16,417 bases of DNA from Planctomycetota bacterium. GTDB taxonomy: Bacteria; Planctomycetota; Planctomycetia; Planctomycetales; Planctomycetaceae. The stretch lies in contig JAEYWB010000661.1 of NCBI GenBank assembly GCA_023429275.1, positions 1 to 16,417 on the forward strand. Reading direction: 5' to 3'. The notes beneath the pieces were generated by a model. It made no database searches and was not told the origin of the DNA. It saw nothing but the letters and a program-made list of their open reading frames with translations. Each line of letters starts with the position of its first letter. Positions within the stretch are counted from its first letter, which is position 1. This document shows, in pieces, positions 1-7,003 of this stretch. The position numbers and the translations under genes were made by a program.

Positions 1-1433
1 CGGAAGCTCGCCCCCTTGGCGAGTTCCTCTCTCATTCGCTCGTAAATCAGCACGTTGGCGTCGATCGCCATACCGAGCGTCAGCGCGATACCAGCCAGCC
101 CGGGGAGCGTGAACGTCGCATCGATGACCGCCATCGCTCCGAGCAGGATCGTGAGGTTCAGGATGAGGCAGATGTCGGCGATCACCCCGGCCGCCCGGTA
201 GTAGAGCGCCGTCACGAGGACGACGCCGATGACCGAAATGACGATCGCCCGCAGTCCCTTCTGCTGGATGTCGACGCCCAGGAGCGGGCTGACGGTGTAC
301 TCGTTGACCGGCTGCCGCTTGAGCGGGACGGTCAGGGCCCCGGCGTTCAGCACGCTGACAAGGCTGTCCACTTCCTCCTGCGTGAAACTCCCGGAGATCT
401 GACCGGAATCGGAGATGGTCGAGTTGATCGTCGGTGCCGAATAGAGCTCGTCGTTCAGCAGGATCGCCAGGCGGGTCTTGAAGTCCGTTCCCTGGCGCGG
501 CAGGTGAGTCGACGTGAGCTGGCTGAAGAGGAAGCCGCCGCGCGAGTTGAACTGGAAGTGAACGATCGGTCCCGATTCGTCGATGCCGGCCGATGCGCGG
601 TTGAGAAGCTGACCGGTGATCCGCTTCTTCTCGTCCGGCTGATTCACCACGAGCAGTTCACGGACGGTCTGGTCGCCGATCTTCCGTTCCCGCTGGACCC
701 CCTCCTCATACGCGCCGCCGGCCCCGACGAGCCACTCGCCCGTCTGCTTGTTCTTGGCGGAGCGGCGCCACTTGGCGACGAGCTTGCCGTCCTTGTAGAT
801 CTCGGACTTGTCCTTGTTTTCCTCTCTTTGAGCGAGCTCGATCAGCGAGCTGTAGTCCTGGCTGTTGGCCACGAGAGCAAATTCGAGATTCCCCAGGTTG
901 ACGATCCGTTCCTTAATCTGCTGGGCTTTCTCGGTGTCCGCACCCGGGACGATGACTTCGATCCGGTTCTGGCCGACCTTGCGGACAGTGACTTCCTCCA
1001 CCCCCGATGGATTGATACGGAGCTTCACCGCCCCTTCCATCTGGCTCATGACTTCCGGTGTCACGTCCTTGCCGGCGGCCGCGGCCGCGGCCTCGTCGAC
1101 TTCGAACACCATGTTCGTTCCACCCGCGAGGTCGATCCCCCACGTGACGGCGTCGAACGCGGAATTGCCGTTCGCCACCTGCGAGAGGAACGGAACCACC
1201 GAGAGGGCCAGGATGAAGAGGGTCATGCCGATGCGGCCGGCGTATTCCTTCACCCGCAGGGCCCGGGCGATCAGGGTCGCAAGGACGAACGGAATGATGA
1301 GCGCCCCGATGAGGAGGGCAATCAGCTTCCAGTCGTACGAAGGGCCGACGACTTCAGCCGCCGTAGGCTCGACATTCGCGGCCTTAACGACCTGTTCCTG
1401 AGCGAGAAGAACGAGGCTCCCGAGGCAATTCAT
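1..1433 (-). CDS. secD: Protein translocase subunit SecD (partial, C-terminus outside window)
   Basis: Accessory Sec translocon subunit in the inner membrane that uses the proton gradient to help pull secreted proteins through SecYEG. 477 codons are visible. Residues about 35-59 and 69-86 are hydrophobic membrane segments, followed by the conserved GIDLAGGT motif (about 99-106), a long external P1 domain, and then the C-terminal membrane block with GMAIDANVLIYERMREEL, the SecD/SecF signature. The start is the ATG at 1431-1433, preceded by GGAG about 10 bases upstream. Two hydrophobic segments before P1, plus a weakly hydrophobic extreme N-terminus, exceed the single segment of E. coli SecD. 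Planctomycete SecD is often fused to SecF, but the end is off the window so a fusion cannot be judged. It lies 187 bases downstream of yajC on the same strand, the classical yajC-secD order. Confidence 0.95.
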   Translation of the reverse strand, partial: MNCLGSLVLLAQEQVVKAANVEPTAAEVVGPSYDWKLIALLIGALIIPFVLATLIARALRVKEYAGRIGMTLFILALSVVPFLSQVANGNSAFDAVTWGIDLAGGTNMVFEVDEAAAAAAGKDVTPEVMSQMEGAVKLRINPSGVEEVTVRKVGQNRIEVIVPGADTEKAQQIKERIVNLGNLEFALVANSQDYSSLIELAQREENKDKSEIYKDGKLVAKWRRSAKNKQTGEWLVGAGGAYEEGVQRERKIGDQTVRELLVVNQPDEKKRITGQLLNRASAGIDESGPIVHFQFNSRGGFLFSQLTSTHLPRQGTDFKTRLAILLNDELYSAPTINSTISDSGQISGSFTQEEVDSLVSVLNAGALTVPLKRQPVNEYTVSPLLGVDIQQKGLRAIVISVIGVVLVTALYYRAAGVIADICLILNLTILLGAMAVIDATFTLPGLAGIALTLGMAIDANVLIYERMREELAKGASF

Positions 1434-1541
1434 CGATCCGATTCTCCGCCCCCCTCGGCTGAAGGGGTGTTGCCAGGCTTCCAAAAACCCAATTCGCGGC
1501 CCGTGGCGAGAAAACTCGAAGCATCCGAAGAATGTCGCGGC

Positions 1542-1563
1542 TCCCGCCGGGAAAAGGGCGGGA
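1542..1563 (-). repeat. GC-rich hairpin between yajC and secD
   Basis: A perfect 7-bp inverted repeat (TCCCGCC at 1542-1548, GGCGGGA at 1557-1563) with an 8-base loop sits in the yajC-secD gap. On the minus strand no T-run follows the stem, so it is not a convincing intrinsic terminator. It could be an RNA processing or mRNA-stability element between two co-transcribed genes, or chance in GC-rich DNA. Confidence 0.3.
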
Positions 1564-1620
1564 ACGGGGCGCGATTCAACGCTCGTTCGATGATCCCTGA
1601 CTGCGGCCGATGTCTATCCG

Positions 1621-1956
1621 TTATCCCTTTTGTTCCGGCTTCTTGACGACATCGCGAATCGCTTCGGGTTTCATGTGCAGGCGACAGTTCTCGTCCACCT
1701 TGACGACAATCTCCGAGAAGTCCTCCGCCACCGAGACAATGGTCCCGAGGATGCCTGACGTCGTCAGGACCGGGTCCCCTTTCTTCAGTGACTTCAGCAT
1801 GTTCACCCGCCGGTCATGCTCGCCCCGCTGGGAGCGATATTGCATGAACAGCATGACCGCCACCGCTCCGAACATGCCGAGCATCAGCCCCTGTCCGGAG
1901 AGTCCGGCAGGAGCTGGCGCGGGGTCCTGGGCGAGGATGGTCCACACAAACGACAT
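1621..1956 (-). CDS. yajC: Preprotein translocase subunit YajC
   Basis: Small single-pass membrane protein that associates with SecDF in the Sec translocon. The 111-residue product has an N-terminal hydrophobic segment (LMLGMFGAVAVMLFMQYRSQR), then the typical charged cytoplasmic domain with LKKGDPVLTTSGILGTIVSV and a C-terminal Lys-rich tail, matching the family in order and length. The ATG at 1954-1956 (MSFVWTILAQ) was chosen because the family starts shortly before the membrane segment; the reading frame stays open upstream to about 2034, but that extension is Arg-rich and unlike YajC. No strong Shine-Dalgarno is seen; a GTG eight codons upstream is an alternative start. Stop is TAA. The gene directly precedes secD on the same strand. 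Confidence 0.93.
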   Translation of the reverse strand: MSFVWTILAQDPAPAPAGLSGQGLMLGMFGAVAVMLFMQYRSQRGEHDRRVNMLKSLKKGDPVLTTSGILGTIVSVAEDFSEIVVKVDENCRLHMKPEAIRDVVKKPEQKG

Positions 1957-2317
1957 AACGCGATTCGCCACATCTACTTCTGTCCGGCCGCGCACGGGAG
2001 TACGTTCCCGGTCGAGCCGAAGCGAAGCGGGCATGTTAGCCGTCCCTCTCGGTTTGTCCAGACTGCCTAACGACTTGCATCAACCAGGGCTTCGCCCTGA
2101 ACCCAGGTGGCCGTCGGGGCGACGGGTTGCGCAACGGTCACTCGGCCAGCCGGAGGGGTGGTCGAGTTCCGTGCATCAGCCGTTACCCGGCTCCAGCGCG
2201 GCGCAACAAAAAAACCTTCGCCGGTTTCCCGGCGAAGGTTTCGGCAAACAACAACCCCACGCGATGCTTGCCGCGATTGATGATCTGATCTTGGAACGCG
2301 GGTGACGCCGCAATGGC
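1957..2317. other. Intergenic region between pilin-like gene and yajC
   Basis: About 360 bases without a convincing gene. It holds the pilin terminator (2212-2241) and, between 2085 and 2134, three compact inverted repeats: CAGGGC/GCCCTG (2085-2099), CCGTCG/CGACGG (2111-2125) and the palindrome TTGCGCAA (2127-2134). These would lie in the yajC leader if transcription starts upstream of them. No good -35/-10 pair for yajC was found. Confidence 0.5.
2212..2241 (-). terminator. Rho-independent terminator of the pilin-like gene
   Basis: Perfect 13-bp inverted repeat (arms 2212-2224 and 2229-2241, 4-base loop). On the minus strand the stem is followed by seven T (A-run at 2208-2214 on the plus strand, partly inside the stem). 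It lies about 75 bases downstream of the stop codon of the minus-strand pilin-like gene, so it should end that transcript and insulate yajC from it. Confidence 0.9.
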
Positions 2318-2596
2318 CTACTGGACGTCGTACTGGCCGGCACAGAAGTCGGGGCAGTCCTGGAAGCGGCTGCCGCTGCTGCGACCCTTGTGACCGCTGA
2401 ATCCGCTGGCCGAGTAACCCTGGTTGACGGCGGCGAAGGCGCTGCCGACATCTTCGAGTTCGTTGTTGACGTTGAGCGAGAGTTCGCTGAGGCCGACCGT
2501 CAGGCCCAGGACGCCGATCGTGGCGATCAGAACCAGTTCCGCCGAGACGATGAAGCCGGCTTCGTCGTTCAGGAGGGCGAGGAGGTTCGATCGCAT
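2318..2596 (-). CDS. Flp-pilin-like small membrane protein
   Basis: A 92-residue protein with a short polar N-terminus (LLNDEAG) followed by a hydrophobic helix FIVSAELVLIATIGVLGLTV, resembling class IVb Flp pilins, which are cleaved by a prepilin peptidase after Gly and polymerise into Flp/Tad pili. The candidate cleavage is G14/F15; the Glu is at +6 rather than the usual +5 and no Tyr follows it, so this is a divergent relative. The rest is a small polar tail with NNELEDVGSAF, a Gly/Ser/Arg stretch, and two Cys near the end (CPDFC, residues 81-85). Small proteins of this form are, to my recollection, common in Planctomycetes and usually left hypothetical. The start ATG has no clear Shine-Dalgarno. 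Stop is TAG. No tad assembly genes are in the window. The pilin assignment is an inference from N-terminal form. Confidence 0.7.
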   Translation of the reverse strand: MRSNLLALLNDEAGFIVSAELVLIATIGVLGLTVGLSELSLNVNNELEDVGSAFAAVNQGYSASGFSGHKGRSSGSRFQDCPDFCAGQYDVQ

Positions 2597-3016
2597 GGAA
2601 GTCTCGGTTTCGAAGGATGTCGGATGTTCGAGACCGAAAGCAGCCGGGGTGCCGCACCAGGCCGGACGTGTTCACCGGATGCAGCGCATCACGGCGGGCC
2701 GTCGCCATAACTACTGGCAGCATAACGGTGTGCGAGATTTCCTTTCCGTTCGAGATTTCGTTCGTGTTCCGAAACAGCGCTCAGCCGGCGATGGTGCCGG
2801 AAAGCAACGCGTTGCGGGAACGCCGCAGCATGCCGGCAAGAATCGACCGGAAGTCAATGCGGGGAAAGTGTTTCCGCGATGATGCCCCTCCGCAGCCCTG
2901 ACGAGGCCGTTCGGCAACACGCCATCGAGGCGATCTGGCGATTGCAGACGATCGTCCGCGTCTGTCATCGATTCCCGGCGACGCGCGACGTCAGTCCGTT
3001 CCCAGTGCGCCTGAAA
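2597..3016. other. Intergenic region upstream of the pilin-like gene
   Basis: About 420 bases with no convincing gene; open frames here have Arg/Pro/Ser-rich translations and no recognisable domain. It contains a sigma-54-like sequence (2640-2654), a direct repeat of CGAGATTTC (2733-2741 and 2751-2759), and a 12-bp palindrome GCAACGCGTTGC (2804-2815). No terminator with a T-run was seen for the Dabb gene that ends at 3017 on the minus strand. Confidence 0.5.
2640..2654 (-). promoter_or_regulatory. Candidate sigma-54-type promoter for the pilin-like gene
   Basis: On the minus strand the sequence reads CGGCACCCCGGCTGC, followed by T. It has the GG-N10-GC spacing of -24/-12 promoters and keeps GGCAC and TGC of the consensus (TGGCACG-N4-TTGCW), with three mismatches. 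The -12 element is about 45 bases upstream of the pilin-like ATG. Many type IV pilin genes use sigma-54, but in GC-rich DNA such a match can be chance. Confidence 0.3.
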
Positions 3017-3439
3017 TCACTTCGACCCTTCGCTCCAGTAGTCGAACACAACCACCTTCTCGCGGCGGTCCTTCACCACCTGCACGTAGGCGTCGTGTGC
3101 CGGATGCTTGAGATACGTCGCCAAGCCCGCCTCATCCTTGAACGTGACGACAAAGCAGTGGGTCAGACCTTCCGACTTCCCTTCCTGGCTGACGTTGGTG
3201 CCATGGTCGTAGCCGATGATCGTGTCGATCTTCTTCGGCAGTCCGCCGAACGTGTCGACCACTTCCTGGATCTGGGCCGGCGTGCAGTTGTCCTTGAACT
3301 TGTACATCACCAGGTGCTTGAGCACCTTCCCCGGGGCGGCGTCCGCCTGGACCGCGTCCGGGGCGCCGGAGAGGGCCAGCGCGGCCAGGGTCAGGAGGCC
3401 GAGGGGGGCGACAAAGCGGAGAGAAGGAGCGCGAAGCAT
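3017..3439 (-). CDS. Secreted Dabb (stress-responsive alpha/beta-barrel) domain protein
   Basis: A 140-residue protein with an N-terminal signal peptide (hydrophobic core APLGLLTLAALALSG, cleavage likely near residues 26-34) followed by one Dabb domain from about residue 39 (VLKHLVMYKFKDNCT) to about 135. The domain shows the usual features: KHLVMYKFK first strand, a helix ending in FGGLP, the GYDHGTN segment, THCFVVTFKDEAGLATYLKHPAHDAYV, and a final strand KVVVFDYW. Dabb proteins are dimeric ferredoxin-like folds; some are enzymes, most have no known reaction. The ATG has AAGGA about 9 bases upstream. It lies 72 bases downstream of the FIST gene on the same strand and may share its transcript. 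Export of a Dabb protein is typical of planctomycete versions as far as I recall; its role is unknown. Confidence 0.88.
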   Translation of the reverse strand: MLRAPSLRFVAPLGLLTLAALALSGAPDAVQADAAPGKVLKHLVMYKFKDNCTPAQIQEVVDTFGGLPKKIDTIIGYDHGTNVSQEGKSEGLTHCFVVTFKDEAGLATYLKHPAHDAYVQVVKDRREKVVVFDYWSEGSK

Positions 3440-3511
3440 CGGAGAAATTCCTTGAAGAGTCGGGGCGAAATGGGGATCTCGCGGGCTCTGGCGACCGCCG
3501 CCAGCAGATTC

Positions 3512-4699
3512 TTACCGGGGGCGGTCCTCGGCGGCGAGCGACCGGAAGAGAGCAAGACTGGCGGTGAAGCCGTGAATGTGGTTCTTCCCGCCGACGGGGC
3601 CGAGCTCTCCTTGTGCGAAGAGTCCCGCCAGGGGAAGCGGACCGGCCAGTTCCGTCACGACACCGGCGTCGTGGTCCGACACGGGAAACATGTGCGTTCC
3701 CCGGCCGTTGCAGCTGAAGAGGAGCGCCCCCTCGGGAGGCGCGTGTCCCTTCAGTGCGGCGGCAAGCAGGGTCCGCAGGTCTTCGTCGGCCGTCTCGCCG
3801 TCGCGGACGTGAAACTGCACCGTCTGGCCGACCCGAACCGGGTGTCCGATCGCGATTGCTCCGTTCGAGCGGTCTCCCCCGAGAACGTTCGAGATCAGGA
3901 AGTCGCCGCGGTGGAACTCGTCCTGGTATTCGTTCATGGCGATCCCCAGGTGAGGACCGCGCTGCAGCAGCTTCTGGTCGCGTTCCTCCAGCAGGGAGAA
4001 GACACTGCCGAGCTGCTCGAGGGCCGTCCGCCCCCCCAGTTCCTGAACGACGTTCCTCTGGGCCCTGGTGACGAGAAAGGGCTGGCCGACCGGGCGGCAT
4101 CCCTGCGACACGATCGAGCGGATCTCGACCCCCGGGCCGAGGAAGACCCCGACCGCTCCGTGGTTCATCGTCGTCGCATCCCGGTACAGCGTATTGCTTC
4201 CCGGTCCCCGGCCTCCGCTGGCCATTCCGCCGAGAAGGGGCAACCCCGGGAACTCTTCGCCGAGCATCTCGATGACGGCGTCTGTCGCGCAGGAAAAGGG
4301 GTCTCCTAGAAGGATGACCCCTTCCGGTCGGAACGGGAGCTCTTCGTTCATCGGGAGGCCCGAGGCGACAAGGCCGTCGGGCGTCCGCTCGAACTCGACG
4401 TGAAAGGACCGCAGCGGCACGTCCGGAAGCCGGGCGCACCACACCGCGACAGCGGGGCCTGACTCGAACTCCCTGGCGCCGCAGATGACCGCCTCCGCGG
4501 TGCACCCGAGGAGATGCCCGGCTCCGAGCGCGGCCTGGAGCGTTTTCGCGAGGGAGTCATCCGCTCCGTGATGCTGAGAGACGAAGACAACCGCCAGATC
4601 GATGGGCTCGTGGCCGAACACCTGCCGTATCGAAGCGACCACTTCCTGAAGGGCGTCGGCGGTCTTGACGACTCGACTGCACGCCGCGGCAAACCGCAT
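3512..4699 (-). CDS. FIST signal-transduction domain protein (FIST_N + FIST_C)
   Basis: A 395-residue cytoplasmic protein made only of FIST_N (about residues 15-200) and FIST_C (about 215-385). FIST domains are predicted ligand sensors, possibly for small molecules such as amino acids, and are usually attached to signalling modules; here there is none. Visible family features are HLLGCTAEAVICGAREFE (62-79), LPLLGGMASGG (153-163), GALLFSCNGRG (324-334) and the C-terminal GLFAQGELGPVGG plus HGFTASLALF (359-385). The ATG at 4697-4699 is preferred over one at 4727-4729 because AGGAGG lies five bases before it and the upstream ATG would sit at the predicted transcription start. The gene follows ridA by 122 bases on the same strand but has its own promoter-like sequence. 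Stop is TAA. Confidence 0.9.
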   Translation of the reverse strand: MRFAAACSRVVKTADALQEVVASIRQVFGHEPIDLAVVFVSQHHGADDSLAKTLQAALGAGHLLGCTAEAVICGAREFESGPAVAVWCARLPDVPLRSFHVEFERTPDGLVASGLPMNEELPFRPEGVILLGDPFSCATDAVIEMLGEEFPGLPLLGGMASGGRGPGSNTLYRDATTMNHGAVGVFLGPGVEIRSIVSQGCRPVGQPFLVTRAQRNVVQELGGRTALEQLGSVFSLLEERDQKLLQRGPHLGIAMNEYQDEFHRGDFLISNVLGGDRSNGAIAIGHPVRVGQTVQFHVRDGETADEDLRTLLAAALKGHAPPEGALLFSCNGRGTHMFPVSDHDAGVVTELAGPLPLAGLFAQGELGPVGGKNHIHGFTASLALFRSLAAEDRPR

Positions 4700-4737
4700 G
4701 ACAACCTCCTGCGCCCGCACACACTCCATCAGAATGC

Positions 4738-4768
4738 ACTATACGGCGCGGGCTCGCCGGGCTGTCAA
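4738..4768 (-). promoter_or_regulatory. Sigma-70-like promoter of the FIST gene
   Basis: On the minus strand a perfect -35 box TTGACA (4763-4768) and a near-perfect -10 box TATAGT (4738-4743) are separated by 19 bases, slightly longer than ideal. Transcription would start near 4731, giving a leader of roughly 30 bases that contains the AGGAGG ribosome site and supports translation from 4699. Confidence 0.55.
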
Positions 4769-4821
4769 CCAACTGCGTCGACGGCGGCCGACGCGTGGCG
4801 GCGTCAACGTCTCCGCAGGAT

Positions 4822-5262
4822 TCAGGTGATCACTTCGAAGATCGCCTCGACCTCCACGGCGACGCCGGTCGGAAGCTGGGCGAATCCGACCGCGCTACGG
4901 GCGTGGTAGCCGTCGCCGGTCTTGCCGAAGATCTCGTGGAGCAGGTCGGAGCAGCCATTCACCACGAGGTGCTGGTCCGTGAATTCGAGGGTCGAGTTGA
5001 CGCACCCGAGGAGCTTGATGACCCGAAGGCCGTCGAGCGTTCCGTGGGTATTCCACACCGATCGCAGGATCTTCACCGCGCATTCCCGTGCGGCCTGGTA
5101 GCCCTGCTCGACCGACAGACCGGCCCCGAGCTTCCCCTTCATGTCGCTGACGTGGCCCGATGTCAGGAGCAGGTTGCCGGTGCGGATACAGAGGTTGAGA
5201 TATCCCGGTTCCTGCTTGGTGAACGTGATCCCGGCCTGCTCGGCCTTCTTCTGTGCTGACAT
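4822..5262 (-). CDS. RidA/YjgF-family protein
   Basis: A 146-residue protein of the YjgF/YER057c/UK114 (Rid) superfamily; the founding member RidA hydrolyses reactive enamine/imine intermediates from PLP enzymes to keto acids, as a trimer in the cytoplasm. Visible features are CIRTGNLLLTSGHVSD, KLGAGLSVEQGYQAARECA, VIKLLGCVNSTLEF, VVNGCSDLLHEIFG, and the signature HARSAVGFAQLPTGVAVEVEAIFEV. R122 and E137 keep the 15-residue spacing of the RidA active-site Arg/Glu pair. The length and the NGCSDLLHEIFG segment place it in the longer subgroup typified by about 150-residue proteins rather than canonical 128-residue RidA, so its substrate is uncertain. The ATG at 5260-5262 has GGGA upstream; the longer open frame before it is Arg/Ser-rich and not like the family. 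Confidence 0.9.
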   Translation of the reverse strand: MSAQKKAEQAGITFTKQEPGYLNLCIRTGNLLLTSGHVSDMKGKLGAGLSVEQGYQAARECAVKILRSVWNTHGTLDGLRVIKLLGCVNSTLEFTDQHLVVNGCSDLLHEIFGKTGDGYHARSAVGFAQLPTGVAVEVEAIFEVIT

Positions 5263-5514
5263 CGACAATTTCCCGTTGTACGTTTCTCGAGATCGCGAGG
5301 CGGACTGAAATGTGAAGGGGCGATCGTGACGGGTCCAGGGGCTCTTGAGAAGTGAACCGGAGGGGCGGCGGGAGGTCGGGGCCCGCTGCGACCGGCCTGA
5401 TCTGCGATGGACCCTCATCACCGTTGTCATCCGTTCAGCGCGGCACCGGCCGATCTCTTCGTGTACGATCGACAGCGTCTATGTTTCGGCAGTCCGTCCG
5501 GCAGGGACTCGACC

Positions 5515-6945
5515 ATGTTGCTCCCCCCATTCGGTTCCGCACTCGACGCGACCCGGCGAACCTTCCTCAAGCGGAGCGCCCTCGGGTCGGCGGCCCTCGC
5601 GAGCCTGCTCAATGCCCCGGCCGCCCGTGCGGCCGAAGCGAAGACCTGGCCGGGGACGCTTGATCCGCTTCACCACGCCCCGAAAGCCAAGAGAGTCATC
5701 TGGCTGACAATGGCGGGGGGGCCATCGCACCTCGAGACGTTCGACCCGAAGCCGGGGCTGGCAAAAATGGATGGCCAGCCGATGCCCGAGAGCATGACCA
5801 AAGGGCAACAGCTGGCGCAGCTCCAGGGAGCCAGGCTCGTCTGCTTCGGTCCGCAGACGAAGTTCGCGAAGTTCGGAGCGTGCGGCCAGGAGATCAGCGA
5901 GCTCTTTCCGCAGATCGGCACCGTCGTCGACGACATGTGCTTCATCCGGTCGATGACGACGGAGGCGATCAATCACGATCCGGCCCATATGTTCATGAAC
6001 ACCGGCTCGCAGATCGCCGGCCGTCCCTCGATGGGGGCGTGGGCGGTCTACGGGCTCGGGAGCGAGGCGAACGACCTTCCGGGGTTCGTCGTGCTGACAT
6101 CGCTTGGCCGCGGAGGACAGAACCAGCCGATCGCCGCGAGGCAGTGGTCTGCGGGGTTCCTCCCCAGCCGATACCAGGGTGTCCATCTCCGCGGGCGGGG
6201 GGACGCCGTGCTGTATCTCGGCAATCCCCCGGGTGTGTCGCGCGATCAGCAGGGGGATGTCGTCGCGGCGGTCAACAGCCTGAACGCCCGGTTCAACACC
6301 GCGGCGGACGACCCCGAGGTCGTGACCCGCATCGCCCAGTACGAGATGGCGTTCAAGATGCAGGCGAGCATCCCCGAACTGATGGAGACGAAGGGAGAGC
6401 CGCAGCATGTCTTTGACCTCTACGGCTGCAAGCCGGGAGACGGCTCCTTCGCGTCGAACTGCCTGCTGGCCCGGCGGCTGGCGGAGCGCGGCGTCCGGTT
6501 CGTTCAGCTCTACCACAAGGACTGGGATCACCACGGCGGAGTCAAGAACGGGGTCGAGCTGAAGGCCGAGGAGATCGACCGGGCCTGCGCGGGACTGATC
6601 AAGGACCTCAAGCAGCGGGACATGCTGAAGGACACTCTCATCGTCTGGGCGGGAGAGTTCGGCGGGACACCGATGTCGCCGGGGGGGAGCGGGCGGGACC
6701 ATCACAACAAGGGGTTCACGGTCTGGCTCGCAGGCGGGGGGGTGAAGGGGGGAATCAGCTACGGCGCGACCGACGAGCTCGGCTATGCCGCCGTCGACAA
6801 GGTGACCAACGTCCACGACCTGCATGCCACGATGCTCCACCTGCTGGGGATCGACCACCAACGGTTCTCGATCAAGTTCCAGGGGCTCGATGCCCGGCTG
6901 AGCGGCGTCGAGGGAGCGAACATCCTGAGGGACATCCTCGCTTGA
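5515..6945 (+). CDS. DUF1501 protein, Tat-exported (alkaline-phosphatase/sulfatase-like fold)
   Basis: A 476-residue protein with a twin-arginine signal (TRRTFLKRSALG at residues 13-24, then an Ala-rich hydrophobic stretch and cleavage near ARAAEA at about 38-42), so it is exported folded, probably with metal bound. The mature part is a DUF1501 domain: VIWLTMAGGPSHLETFDPKP near the start, the FIRSMTTEAINHDPAHMFMNTG segment, DWDHHGG (about 342-348), WAGEFGGTPM, and GRDHHNKGFTVWLAGGGVKGG, whose His/Asp residues are the likely metal ligands of the alkaline-phosphatase-like fold. DUF1501 proteins are abundant in Planctomycetes; the reaction is not established. The ATG at 5515 is chosen because it directly precedes the Tat signal and has AGGGA upstream. 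In this phylum the gene usually follows a DUF1549/DUF1553 gene, but here the neighbour is an NPCBM protein 58 bases downstream. Confidence 0.92.
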   Translation: MLLPPFGSALDATRRTFLKRSALGSAALASLLNAPAARAAEAKTWPGTLDPLHHAPKAKRVIWLTMAGGPSHLETFDPKPGLAKMDGQPMPESMTKGQQLAQLQGARLVCFGPQTKFAKFGACGQEISELFPQIGTVVDDMCFIRSMTTEAINHDPAHMFMNTGSQIAGRPSMGAWAVYGLGSEANDLPGFVVLTSLGRGGQNQPIAARQWSAGFLPSRYQGVHLRGRGDAVLYLGNPPGVSRDQQGDVVAAVNSLNARFNTAADDPEVVTRIAQYEMAFKMQASIPELMETKGEPQHVFDLYGCKPGDGSFASNCLLARRLAERGVRFVQLYHKDWDHHGGVKNGVELKAEEIDRACAGLIKDLKQRDMLKDTLIVWAGEFGGTPMSPGGSGRDHHNKGFTVWLAGGGVKGGISYGATDELGYAAVDKVTNVHDLHATMLHLLGIDHQRFSIKFQGLDARLSGVEGANILRDILA

Positions 6946-7003
6946 AACCCGGACAGCGACGCTGCCCCCTGGAACGACACGACGCAAGGAAGAGAAACGA
7001 CTG

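Noticed and set aside
2804..2815. 12-bp palindrome GCAACGCGTTGC as an operator
   Set aside because: Isolated, not placed at a recognisable promoter, and not repeated elsewhere in the window.
2711..2968. 85-codon minus-strand ORF in the gap upstream of the pilin-like gene
   Set aside because: Has an ATG but no ribosome site, no domain, and an Arg/Pro/Thr-rich translation like the non-coding frames around it.
2879..4309. Long plus-strand open frame opposite the Dabb and FIST genes
   Set aside because: Antisense to two recognised genes and of atypical composition.
4700..4729. Upstream ATG at 4727-4729 as the FIST start
   Set aside because: It would lie at the predicted transcription start with no ribosome site, whereas AGGAGG precedes the ATG at 4697-4699.
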